Positions 19,206-26,945 of a stretch of 64,000 nt of DNA are shown piece after piece. The first letter of the stretch is position 1; each line of letters begins with the position of its first letter. A program made the translations under genes and the position numbers. Under the pieces are notes generated by a model that saw nothing but the letters and a program-made list of their open reading frames with translations, searched no databases and was not told the DNA's origin. Source of the stretch: Acidobacteriota bacterium (lineage in GTDB: Bacteria > Acidobacteriota > Terriglobia > 2-12-FULL-54-10); assembly GCA_009691245.1 (NCBI GenBank), contig SHUM01000005.1:30021-94020 (forward strand), in the 5' to 3' direction.

Positions 19206-20475
19206 TCAAGTGGACCGAAGTGATTTTGTACGAAGCCAGCTGAAACACCGCTAGATCTCGAGCCAGCGTAGTCGGATCGCAGGAAACGTACACCATGCGG
19301 CGCGGGCGCATCGCGACGATCGCATCACGCACTGGAGGGGATAAGCCATGTCGTGGCGGGTCTACCAGGACCAAATCCCACGGCTGGCGTGAGGGTTTGG
19401 ATGCGATGAAAGATTCGGCGGTGATGGGGTAGACATAAACCTGCGAAGCAGCGACACCGGAATTGGTCTGGAGGTCGCCGGATGCGGATGGATGCGACTC
19501 CACTGCGATCACATGCTCGAAGCGACGCGATAGCGGCAGTGTGAAGAATCCTACTCCCGCGAACAAGTCGAGCGCGCGCACGCCGCGCGCATCGCCCAGC
19601 GCGGCGTCAATCATCTTTGCCAGCAGGCGGCGGTTGGTCTGGAAAAACGAGTGGTGGCTGACACGGTAATGAAACTCACCAGACTTCATGGTGACTGCGC
19701 CGGAGCCCCATATCCTGTTGTGCGGTGGTTCACGATGCACCAGGCGGTTCCTGGCGCCTTGCCGAATGGGCTCAAATTGTTGCGTCCAGCATACCGACTC
19801 AAATTTTGGCAGTGCGGCCATCCATGCGTCGCCAAATACTCCGGGCCCTGAATCACGCGCGGTAATTGTCGCCATCAAGGAACGGTCCTCATCGGTGGCG
19901 AATAGTTCAATCTCCACGGCGCCGTCTGGGAAAATGGAAGTTAGTTCACCAGCGGCCAGCGAACGAATCGCCGCCTGCAGGCCGGGCGAGCTGATGGCAC
20001 AGGCGTCGACCGGACACAGTTGCTGCGACTGGCTTTCGAGATACCCCAGACGAAACTCGTTGCCATTCTTTCGCGCATGGAGACGGATGCGATTCCGGTA
20101 CTCCCACGGCTCGGCGGAGATGGTTTCGATGGGCACGTCGAACTTTAGCTTGCCGATGCGCTCGAAGCACTCGGCGAGAATATCGCGCTTCCATTCGAGT
20201 TGGCGGGTGTAGGGAATCTGCTGATGATGGCAGCCGCCACAGTTCGTAAAGAACGGGCAGGGCGGTTCGATGCGATCCAGGCTGGCCGCGAGAACCTGGA
20301 TCAGTCGCGCCCGCCGAACGCCTTTCTTGGCCGGTTCGATCTCCACCGCCACGCGTTCGCCCGGAAGCGCGCCCGGCACCAGTACGATGCCCTCCGGCGT
20401 GCGCGCCAGCCCTTCGCCGCCATAAACAAGCTTCTCGATGGTTACTTCGCTCGCTGCTGTCTCTGCCGTTGTCAT
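19144..20475 (-). CDS. rlmD: 23S rRNA (uracil-5-)-methyltransferase, RlmD/RumA type
   Basis: 443 aa. N-terminal TRAM domain (about 8-65), [4Fe-4S] cysteines CPFFTNCGGC (73-82) with a further Cys in QLCPVDAC, SAM-binding DLFAGVGFFTLPL, DPPRHGL and the catalytic VYVSCDPTTLARD. TrmA-family enzyme methylating uracil C5 in RNA; the Fe-S cysteines favour the RlmD/RlmC group over TrmA. The exact target base (E. coli RlmD acts at U1939) cannot be fixed from sequence. First of the comEC-side minus-strand genes; its 3' end overlaps comEC. Confidence 0.88.
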   Translation of the reverse strand: MTTAETAASEVTIEKLVYGGEGLARTPEGIVLVPGALPGERVAVEIEPAKKGVRRARLIQVLAASLDRIEPPCPFFTNCGGCHHQQIPYTRQLEWKRDILAECFERIGKLKFDVPIETISAEPWEYRNRIRLHARKNGNEFRLGYLESQSQQLCPVDACAISSPGLQAAIRSLAAGELTSIFPDGAVEIELFATDEDRSLMATITARDSGPGVFGDAWMAALPKFESVCWTQQFEPIRQGARNRLVHREPPHNRIWGSGAVTMKSGEFHYRVSHHSFFQTNRRLLAKMIDAALGDARGVRALDLFAGVGFFTLPLSRRFEHVIAVESHPSASGDLQTNSGVAASQVYVYPITAESFIASKPSRQPWDLVLVDPPRHGLSPPVRDAIVAMRPRRMVYVSCDPTTLARDLAVFQLASYKITSVHLIDLFPQTYHLEAIVHMARPA

Positions 20476-20523
20476 TGAAATGGGCGCTTCTTTCTCATCA
20501 GGTTCACAGATAGAACATAGGTC

Positions 20524-21219
20524 TTACAAATAGAACAAACTTAGGCGCGGCAGTTCGGATATCTCCAGAATCTTCCGAATCTCAAACTGCTTTTCCAAAT
20601 CTCTAAGCTGGGCGCTGGACATTTTGCCACGGAACGGCGCGAGTTGACGGTCGCGCTCGCCGCGTATGACCACCAAAGCCTCCTCTGCGCAGCCCTGCAT
20701 CAGGATGGAGAACATCTTCTCCTCCAAAATGCTCATGCGCTGCTCCATAGCCTGCAAGTCCAGCGCCTGACCCGCGCGCGTCAGCGCAGATTGTTCGCGC
20801 AAAGAGGCCGCAATCGCCGACAGGTTGGTGGCGGATTCCGCGCGCCCTTGCTCGAACATTCCTTCCGCTGCCCGAGCCACCGCCGAGGCGTTCTTCTCCA
20901 GATAATCCGCCAGCGCTTCGTGCGGAAACGGCGGTGGCGTGGCCGCATGGGGCAGACCCGCATGATCCTTTTCCTCGGCCGCCTCCAGCACCGCCTGATG
21001 ACAATAGGCCAGCCCATTCACGCGGCGCGTCTTTCCTTTACGCTGTTCATACTTTTCAAAAGTGTGGTCGATGCCCTTCAATATGGCCTCGATGGGAATG
21101 TCGGCCTGCTTCCACGAGTCGATCAACGCCCAGTCGAGCGTGGTCAGCAGGATGGCTGTGCCGCGCTTTTTCCAGAAGTACTCTTCAATCTCGGTGAAAT
21201 AGTTGAAGTAGTTTTCCAT
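20524..21219 (-). CDS. Conserved hypothetical protein with helical C-terminus
   Basis: 231 aa, soluble. The N-terminal 90 residues (MENYFNYFTEIEEYFWKKRG, then LTTLDWALIDSWKQADIPIE) look like a small helical domain with a helix-turn-helix-like spacing and a basic strip (EQRKGKTRRVNGLAYC). The rest is mostly long amphipathic helices, including a possible coiled coil at about 145-175 (LDLQAMEQRMSILEEKMFSIL). Function not recognised. It lies between coaX and the rlmD-like gene on the same strand with short gaps. No signal peptide or membrane segment. Confidence 0.72.
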   Translation of the reverse strand: MENYFNYFTEIEEYFWKKRGTAILLTTLDWALIDSWKQADIPIEAILKGIDHTFEKYEQRKGKTRRVNGLAYCHQAVLEAAEEKDHAGLPHAATPPPFPHEALADYLEKNASAVARAAEGMFEQGRAESATNLSAIAASLREQSALTRAGQALDLQAMEQRMSILEEKMFSILMQGCAEEALVVIRGERDRQLAPFRGKMSSAQLRDLEKQFEIRKILEISELPRLSLFYL

Positions 21220-21295
21220 AGAAGCATTGGTTGGATCGGCCTGGAGGTGGCCGAGGTCGGCATGCGGATGAGTCGATGTTGCCGCGGGATGTAGG

Positions 21296-22084
21296 TCAGC
21301 GTTTACGGGAGGACTCCTTGCGCGAGCGCTGTTTTTTCCCTTGCTCCCAGTACAGGCGAAGCCCTTCCAGCGTCAGATGTTCATCGACTGCTTCGATGTA
21401 TTTGGACCCTCCTGCGATCAGCGCCGCCTGTCCGCCTGTGGCTACCACATGCGTGCGCGGTCCCAGCTCGTTTTTCAGGCGCTCCAGGATGCCGTCCACC
21501 ATGCCGACAAATCCATAAAAAAAGCCGGCTTGCAGCGAACGGGCCGTGTTGGTGCCGATGATCTCTCCCGGATCGCTGATCTCCACGCGAAACAAACGCG
21601 CGGCGCGTGCCGACAAGGCATCGGCGGCAATGCCGATGCCGGGCGCGAGTACTCCGCCCATGTACTCGCCATTCCGCGAGACCACATCAAAATTGATCGC
21701 CGTGCCGAAGTCGACCACCACGCAGGGGCCGCCGTACTTGGCGTATGCCGCAATGCCGTTGGCGATGCGATCCGCGCCCACCTCGAGCGGATTGTCATAG
21801 AGCACCGGCATCACCGTGCTCTCTCCCGCGGAAACAAAAATGGCCTGGCGTTTGAAGTAGCGCTCCGCCATCTGGGCCAGTGTGCTATTGAGCGGCGGGA
21901 CTACACTGGCGATCACAACACCTTCGATACGCGCATGCGCCATTCCCGCCAGCCGGAACAGGTCGCGGGTGAGGATTCCGTACTCGTCCACAGTCTGCTC
22001 ACGCGCGGTGCGCAGCCGCCAGTCGGCGACCAGCTTGTCGCCGGAATACACGCCTAGCACGGTATTGGTGTTGCCGACATCCAT
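21296..22084 (-). CDS. coaX: Type III pantothenate kinase
   Basis: 262 aa. ASKHA-fold motifs: MDVGNTNTVLGVYSG at the N-terminus (phosphate 1), YDNPLEVGADRIAN, and VVVDFGTAINFDVV (phosphate 2). CoaX phosphorylates pantothenate, the first step of coenzyme A synthesis. The ATG at 22084 gives a start directly at the DVGNTN motif; most homologues have three or four more residues (LLA-), which are encoded just upstream but without an ATG, GTG or TTG, so a CTG start is possible. Very basic C-terminus. Located 111 bases after birA. Confidence 0.94.
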   Translation of the reverse strand: MDVGNTNTVLGVYSGDKLVADWRLRTAREQTVDEYGILTRDLFRLAGMAHARIEGVVIASVVPPLNSTLAQMAERYFKRQAIFVSAGESTVMPVLYDNPLEVGADRIANGIAAYAKYGGPCVVVDFGTAINFDVVSRNGEYMGGVLAPGIGIAADALSARAARLFRVEISDPGEIIGTNTARSLQAGFFYGFVGMVDGILERLKNELGPRTHVVATGGQAALIAGGSKYIEAVDEHLTLEGLRLYWEQGKKQRSRKESSRKR

Positions 22085-22195
22085 GGCCAGCAGCAGCTTG
22101 TTGGATGCACTGGTTTGTTTTGTGGCTGGTTTCAGCGGATCATCCTCTACTCTATGGAATTCCTGCGGCGAAGTTCCTGCAGAGGCCGCACTTAC

Positions 22196-23059
22196 TTACA
22201 GTGGTCTTACGTGGCCCGCAATTATTTTTTCCAACCCACCGTCATCGCGGCGCAAAAGCAGAACGCCCTCTGGCGTTAGACCCTCTGTTGTTCCGGTTAT
22301 AAAATGCCCGTCTTCACCGGCGCGGACGCGTTTGCCGCTGGCATAACTGGAGATGGTTGAAAATCGCTTCAGTATCGGTTGCGCGCCGTCCACCAGTAAT
22401 GAATTATAGTCCTCCTCCAGCCGCTTCAGGACGGAAATCAGCAGATCCACACGCGGGATGGGCTGCCCGGCCTCCAATAATAACGATGTTGGCTCCGTCT
22501 CCAGCCCTTCCGGAAACTCCGTGTTGTTCACGTTGATGCCAATGCCCAGCAGCACGTGCCACCGTCGCTCCGATTGGGCGCGTTCTGGATCGGCGCGCAT
22601 CTCTACCAGTATTCCGGCGCATTTTTTCTCGCTAATCAATAAATCGTTGGGCCAGCGCAGGTCCACTCTGTCGGAAACGAACGGCCGCACGGCTTCGGCC
22701 AGACTAACGCCTGCCATCAGTGTCAGCATCGGCGTGGCCGCGGGCGCGAGAGTGGGGCGAAGAATCAGCGTGAAGTAGAGACCCGCGCCGGACTCGGAGA
22801 CCCACTGCCGCCCGAGCCGCCCTCGCCCAGCGGTCTGTTCCTCCGCCATCACCAGAGTGCCGGTGGGAGCGCCCGCTTCCGCGAGACGCGCGGCCTCCGT
22901 CATGGTCGAGTCCATGGTCTCGTAAAAATGAAACGGGCACCCGAATCGTTCATGACGGGCATCGCCTGCGCCACTGGAAGCCAATGACTGCCGGACGGCT
23001 GCGGCAATGTAATTCTCCGGCATGAATATTCTCGGGGTGCGGCGATTCGATGTGGCCAA
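22196..23059 (-). CDS. birA: Biotin-[acetyl-CoA carboxylase] ligase
   Basis: 287 aa, class I BirA without the N-terminal DNA-binding domain. Motifs: TMDSTMTEAARL, the biotin-adenylate loop AGRGRLGRQW, LRWPNDLLISEKKCAGILVE and GIGINVNN. It activates biotin with ATP and attaches it to the acetyl-CoA carboxylase carrier protein. Start uncertain: Met1 or Met13 (MPENYI). It is 13 bases downstream of valS on the same strand and upstream of coaX, a frequent birA-coaX pairing. Confidence 0.94.
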   Translation of the reverse strand: MATSNRRTPRIFMPENYIAAAVRQSLASSGAGDARHERFGCPFHFYETMDSTMTEAARLAEAGAPTGTLVMAEEQTAGRGRLGRQWVSESGAGLYFTLILRPTLAPAATPMLTLMAGVSLAEAVRPFVSDRVDLRWPNDLLISEKKCAGILVEMRADPERAQSERRWHVLLGIGINVNNTEFPEGLETEPTSLLLEAGQPIPRVDLLISVLKRLEEDYNSLLVDGAQPILKRFSTISSYASGKRVRAGEDGHFITGTTEGLTPEGVLLLRRDDGGLEKIIAGHVRPL

Positions 23060-23072
23060 AAAGTTGGTCTGG

Positions 23073-25760
23073 CTAGTTCAGGGTTCTAAGAGTCTCAGTG
23101 ATCTTGGTTATCAAAATTGAGACTTCCTCGCTGCGCTTGCGCATTCCTGCAACGATATGCGCCGGGGCCTTGGCAAGAAAGTTCTCATTGCCGAGCTGGT
23201 TCGCGAGCGAGATTGTTTCCTTCTCAAGTTTCTGCAATTCCTTTTCGAGACGAATGCGCTCGGCGGCGGGGTCAACGGCGTCCGACAGCGCGATACGCAG
23301 CGCATATCGTGGCATGGATCGCACGGCCCCACCGGCCTCCGCCAGCGGTTCGTTGCTGACTTCGAGCGCGCTGACCGTGCTGAGTCTCTCGATGGCATTG
23401 CGGTAACGCGTCGCCGCTTGATTCGTAGCATCGTCCCTGCCGCGGAGCTGCACAGGGATTTTTTTCTTGGCATCCACCTTCATTTCGGCGCGCATGTTGC
23501 GGATATTGACGATGATGTCTTGGAGCAATTGCATATCCTGCTCGGCCGCTTCGTTGATCCATGTAGGATCGGCGGCGGGATATTTTGCACGAGAAATGGA
23601 GCCGTCGCGCGGGGCCAGACGCTGCCAGAGTTCTTCCGTGATGAACGGCATCATCGGATGCAGCAGGCGCAGCGCAAGGTCAAGCGCGCGACAGAGGTTG
23701 TCGGCGGATGCGGCCAAGCGCGCGGGATTTCCCGCGTCGGCTTCAAAGCTGAGCTTCTTCAGTTCCAGATACCAGTCGCAGAACTCGCCCCAGAAGAAGT
23801 GATAGACCTCATGCGCGGCATCGTGGAAGCGGAACGCGTTCCACGCATCAGCGGTAGTGGCGGCGAGTCGGGAGAGGCGCGAGAATATCCAGCGATCCTC
23901 GAAGGAAACTTCTTCGTCACCAGCGCTGGAAGCCGCGACGGGACGAAAATCGCCGTTTGACGGCGGCGTCCATTCGGTGATGCCCGCCTTTTCAAGCGAC
24001 ATGGTCAGGAAGCGCGACGCGTTCCAAATCTTATTGGCGAACGCGCGATAACCCTCCATGCGATCTTCCGACAAGGCAATGTCGGTGCCCGGCGCGGCCA
24101 TTACGGCGAGGGTGAAGCGCACCGCGTCCGTGCCGTATTTTTCCGTGACTACCAAAGGATCAATCACGTTGCCCTTGGTCTTCGACATTTTTTGTTTATC
24201 GGCGTCGCGCACGAGCTGGTGGATGTAAACCGTCTCGAACGGAACTTTGCCCATGAATTCGATGCCCATCATCATCATGCGCGCCACCCAGAAAAACAGG
24301 ATGTCGAAGCCGGTGATCAGCAGTGATGTCGGATAGAACGTGGCCAGGTCGCGTGTCTGCTCGGGCCAGCCGAGTGTGGAGAATGGCCACAACGCGGAGC
24401 TGAACCAAGTGTCAAGAACGTCGGTGTCCTGCCGCAGCGCCGAGCCGCCGCACTGCGAACATTGGGCCGGCGTCTCGCGCGCAACGATCACTTCGTTGCA
24501 GCCCTCGCAGTGCCACGCGGGGATGCGGTGGCCCCACCAGAGTTGGCGCGAGATGCACCAGTCGTGAATGTTGCGCATCCACTCGAAATAAATCTTAGCG
24601 TAATTTTCGGGAACGAATTTGGTGCGGCCATCTTCCACTGCTTTGATCGCCGCGTCGGCCAGTGGGGCGACCTTGACGAACCATTGTGTGGACAGGCGTG
24701 GCTCAACGGGGGTCTTGCAGCGTTGACAGCGGCCCAACGGCAGCGCGTGCGGCTCCAACTTTTCGAGCAGGCCCTGCTGCTTCAGGTCTTCGAGTATCCG
24801 CTTGCGCGCTTCGTAACGGTCAAGATCGGCATACGCTCCGGCGTTTATGTTCATCCGGCCCGTTTCGTCCATCACGTCGATCTGCGGCAGGTTGTGGCGC
24901 AGGCCAGCCTGGAAATCGTTGGCGTCGTGAGCGGGGGTTACCTTCACCACGCCGGTGCCGAACTCTGGGTCGGCCAGTTCGTCGAGGATGAAGGGTATCT
25001 CACGATTCATCAGCGGCAAGCGCACCGACTTGCCGTGAAACTTCGTGTAGCGCTCGTCGCGCGGATTGACGCAAACGGCGGTGTCGCCGAGCATCGTCTC
25101 GGGCCGCGTCGTTGCCACGATCACAAATTCGTCGCTACCGATCACCGGATAGCGAATGTGATAGAGATGCCCGGGCTCCTGCTCGTGGACGGTCTCGAGA
25201 TCGGAGATGGCCGTCTGGCAGCGCGGGCACCAGTTGACGATGTACTTGCCGCGATAGATGAGCTTCTTTTCGTAGAGCGTGACGAAGACTTCGCGCACCG
25301 CGGCAGAGAGGCCGGGGTCCAGCGTGAAGCGCTCACGCGACCAGTCACAGGACGCGCCGAGGCGCAGCATCTGCCGCTTAATCGTGTCACCACTCTGGCC
25401 CTTCCACTCCCAAACCTTTTCCTCGAACTTTTCGCGGCCTAGGTCGCGCCGCTTGACGCCCTGCTCGGCAAGCTGGCGCTCCACCACCATCTGCGTGGCG
25501 ATGCCAGCGTGGTCCGTGCCCGGCAGCCACAGTGTGTTGAAGCCCTGCATGCGCTTCCAGCGCACGATGATGTCGATGAGCGTATGCTCCAGCATGTGTC
25601 CCATGTGTAGCGAGCCGGTAACGTTCGGCGGCGGAATTACCAGCGAAAACATGGGTCGATTGGAGTCGGCATCGGCCGTGTAAAGGCCTTTCTCCACCCA
25701 CTCGCTCGCCCAGCGCGGCTCAATCTCACCCGGATTATAAGCTTTCGCAATCTCAGCCAT
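23073..25760 (-). CDS. valS: Valyl-tRNA synthetase
   Basis: 895 aa from ATG 25760 (MAEIAKAYNPGEIEPRW), which matches family N-termini better than the ATG at 25787. Class I signatures PPPNVTGSLHMGHM and KMSKTKGNVIDP, an editing domain between them, anticodon-binding helices and a C-terminal coiled coil (ERIRLEKELQKLEKETISL) typical of ValRS. Charges tRNA-Val with valine in the cytosol. Head of the valS-birA-coaX run. No truncation seen. Confidence 0.97.
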   Translation of the reverse strand: MAEIAKAYNPGEIEPRWASEWVEKGLYTADADSNRPMFSLVIPPPNVTGSLHMGHMLEHTLIDIIVRWKRMQGFNTLWLPGTDHAGIATQMVVERQLAEQGVKRRDLGREKFEEKVWEWKGQSGDTIKRQMLRLGASCDWSRERFTLDPGLSAAVREVFVTLYEKKLIYRGKYIVNWCPRCQTAISDLETVHEQEPGHLYHIRYPVIGSDEFVIVATTRPETMLGDTAVCVNPRDERYTKFHGKSVRLPLMNREIPFILDELADPEFGTGVVKVTPAHDANDFQAGLRHNLPQIDVMDETGRMNINAGAYADLDRYEARKRILEDLKQQGLLEKLEPHALPLGRCQRCKTPVEPRLSTQWFVKVAPLADAAIKAVEDGRTKFVPENYAKIYFEWMRNIHDWCISRQLWWGHRIPAWHCEGCNEVIVARETPAQCSQCGGSALRQDTDVLDTWFSSALWPFSTLGWPEQTRDLATFYPTSLLITGFDILFFWVARMMMMGIEFMGKVPFETVYIHQLVRDADKQKMSKTKGNVIDPLVVTEKYGTDAVRFTLAVMAAPGTDIALSEDRMEGYRAFANKIWNASRFLTMSLEKAGITEWTPPSNGDFRPVAASSAGDEEVSFEDRWIFSRLSRLAATTADAWNAFRFHDAAHEVYHFFWGEFCDWYLELKKLSFEADAGNPARLAASADNLCRALDLALRLLHPMMPFITEELWQRLAPRDGSISRAKYPAADPTWINEAAEQDMQLLQDIIVNIRNMRAEMKVDAKKKIPVQLRGRDDATNQAATRYRNAIERLSTVSALEVSNEPLAEAGGAVRSMPRYALRIALSDAVDPAAERIRLEKELQKLEKETISLANQLGNENFLAKAPAHIVAGMRKRSEEVSILITKITETLRTLN

Positions 25761-25879
25761 AGAAACTCTGATTATGCAGTCTGGCATGGCGGAGCGTCAA
25801 TTGGACTACAGCGAGGCATTTTTTCAGATAATACCATTTGTGCTCGATAATGATCCGCATATTAGGCAGGAAGGCCCCG

Positions 25880-26224
25880 ATGGACGCCAAAAGGATAATC
25901 GAAGAGTTTCAGGATTACCTGGCACCCAAGCTCGATGTTTATGAGCAGGCCATATATCTATACGTTCTGAGACATAGCCGCCTTCAAGGTATTGACGAAA
26001 TCGTCATAGGATTCAAATCCGCGAAACAAAGAATGGCATTGGGGGTAGGGGCGAAGGGCACGCCAATAGCCGATAATACATGCTATGAAAAACTGCAATC
26101 ACTCAAGCAAAAAGGCTGTCTCGCAATTCTCGGAACGGAACGAAATGGAACTCGCATCAAGCTTTCATTAGCTTCAGAAATGGGGGGGGGTAATTCCAAA
26201 AGGTGGAAGCTACCTCGCCATTGA
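25880..26224 (+). CDS. HTH domain protein, probable N-terminal part of a split HNH nuclease gene
   Basis: 114 aa from ATG 25880, with AGGAAGG 5 bases upstream. The sequence (EEFQDYLAPKLDVYEQAIYLY, then MALGVGAKGTPIADNTCYEKL) looks like a winged-helix domain resembling replication-initiator or phage-type HTH proteins. It ends soon after a run of nine G (26182-26190). A HNH domain begins in another frame with a 22-base overlap. Reading one base fewer in the G run gives GVIPKGG, which looks like a natural linker, so this may be one original gene broken at a homopolymer. The region is visibly AT-richer than its neighbours. Confidence 0.6.
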   Translation: MDAKRIIEEFQDYLAPKLDVYEQAIYLYVLRHSRLQGIDEIVIGFKSAKQRMALGVGAKGTPIADNTCYEKLQSLKQKGCLAILGTERNGTRIKLSLASEMGGGNSKRWKLPRH

Positions 26225-26553
26225 GTCTTGACGATATGGATTTTTTCAATCTTCCTGCAAATCGTCCGCTAATTGTCAAAAGAGAGGGTCATGCTTGCTT
26301 CTATTGTTTGCGCAAGCTCAATGACGAGAACTACGTAATTGAACACACGACCTCTCGCCCAACAGGCAATTCTTCATATCGCAATGTGGTCGCAGCATGC
26401 CGCGACTGCAATAACCAGAAGGGAAGCACTTCGGCAGAATATTTTCTTGGAGACTTGTGCCGTCGTGGGCACCTCAATACGGAGGAATTGGAACATCGGC
26501 TAGGCCGTTTGGAAATGCTGCGTAATGGTGAGCTTACACCTGTTCTCGTATGA
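26203..26553 (+). CDS. HNH endonuclease domain protein
   Basis: 116 aa from GTG 26203; ATG 26236 is an alternative. HNH fold with zinc-binding CFYCLRKL, catalytic segment VIEHTTSRPTGNSSYRNVV, and CRDCNNQKGS, the complete CxxC...H...N...CxxCN set of zinc-type HNH nucleases. The residues PLSLDDMDFF before the fold look like an interdomain linker, which supports origin as the C-terminal half of the preceding HTH gene. Could act in DNA cleavage of mobile-element, defence or phage origin; no methylase or other restriction gene is adjacent. Confidence 0.72.
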   Translation: MEATSPLSLDDMDFFNLPANRPLIVKREGHACFYCLRKLNDENYVIEHTTSRPTGNSSYRNVVAACRDCNNQKGSTSAEYFLGDLCRRGHLNTEELEHRLGRLEMLRNGELTPVLV

Positions 26554-26570
26554 TGATATAATCGCCCGAC

Positions 26571-26891
26571 ATGGAACTAAACGAACAAAACCTCCGGCAA
26601 CTCCTCGTTGAGCAACGCGACGAATACCAGCGTTATCTGGAGGTATTCGCCGAAGACCTTGGTTCAAAAGTCCAGGCGGTCGGCGAAGGACATCAAGTGG
26701 TCCGCCAGGAAATGGCCGAGGGTTTCCGAGATGCGAAACTGGATATGGAGCAGGTTCGCTTTGAAATGGAGCTGGTGCGATCCGAGCTTTCCATCATTCG
26801 CAACGATCTGAAACAGAAAGTGGACCGGGACGAATTGGCGGTTCTGGAAGCGGGCGTTGCGAAGCTGGAGCATGAAGTGCGGACAAGGTAG
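26571..26891 (+). CDS. Coiled-coil hypothetical protein
   Basis: 106 aa, highly charged and almost entirely helical with heptad spacing from about residue 30 to the end (RDAKLDMEQVRFEMELVRSE, then LKQKVDRDELAVLEAGVAKL). No signal peptide or membrane segment. Similar small coiled-coil proteins are common in many bacteria without known function. It lies 17 bases after the HNH gene, on the same strand, but the sequence shows no Shine-Dalgarno. Whether it is functionally linked to the HTH/HNH pair is unknown. Confidence 0.6.
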   Translation: MELNEQNLRQLLVEQRDEYQRYLEVFAEDLGSKVQAVGEGHQVVRQEMAEGFRDAKLDMEQVRFEMELVRSELSIIRNDLKQKVDRDELAVLEAGVAKLEHEVRTR

Positions 26892-26945
26892 TGCCTGCGG
26901 ATTTGAGACGCTCGGCTCGTTGCGCCAAATATAAGGAGGGTGACG

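Noticed and set aside
24462..25442. 326-codon open frame antisense to valS
   Set aside because: ValS signatures occupy the opposite strand; no recognisable domain or ribosome binding site in the antisense frame.
25838..26891. A new restriction or defence system formed by HTH, HNH and coiled-coil genes
   Set aside because: No methylase, helicase, NTPase or other typical partner is adjacent, and the first two look like parts of one gene; kept as a split nuclease instead.
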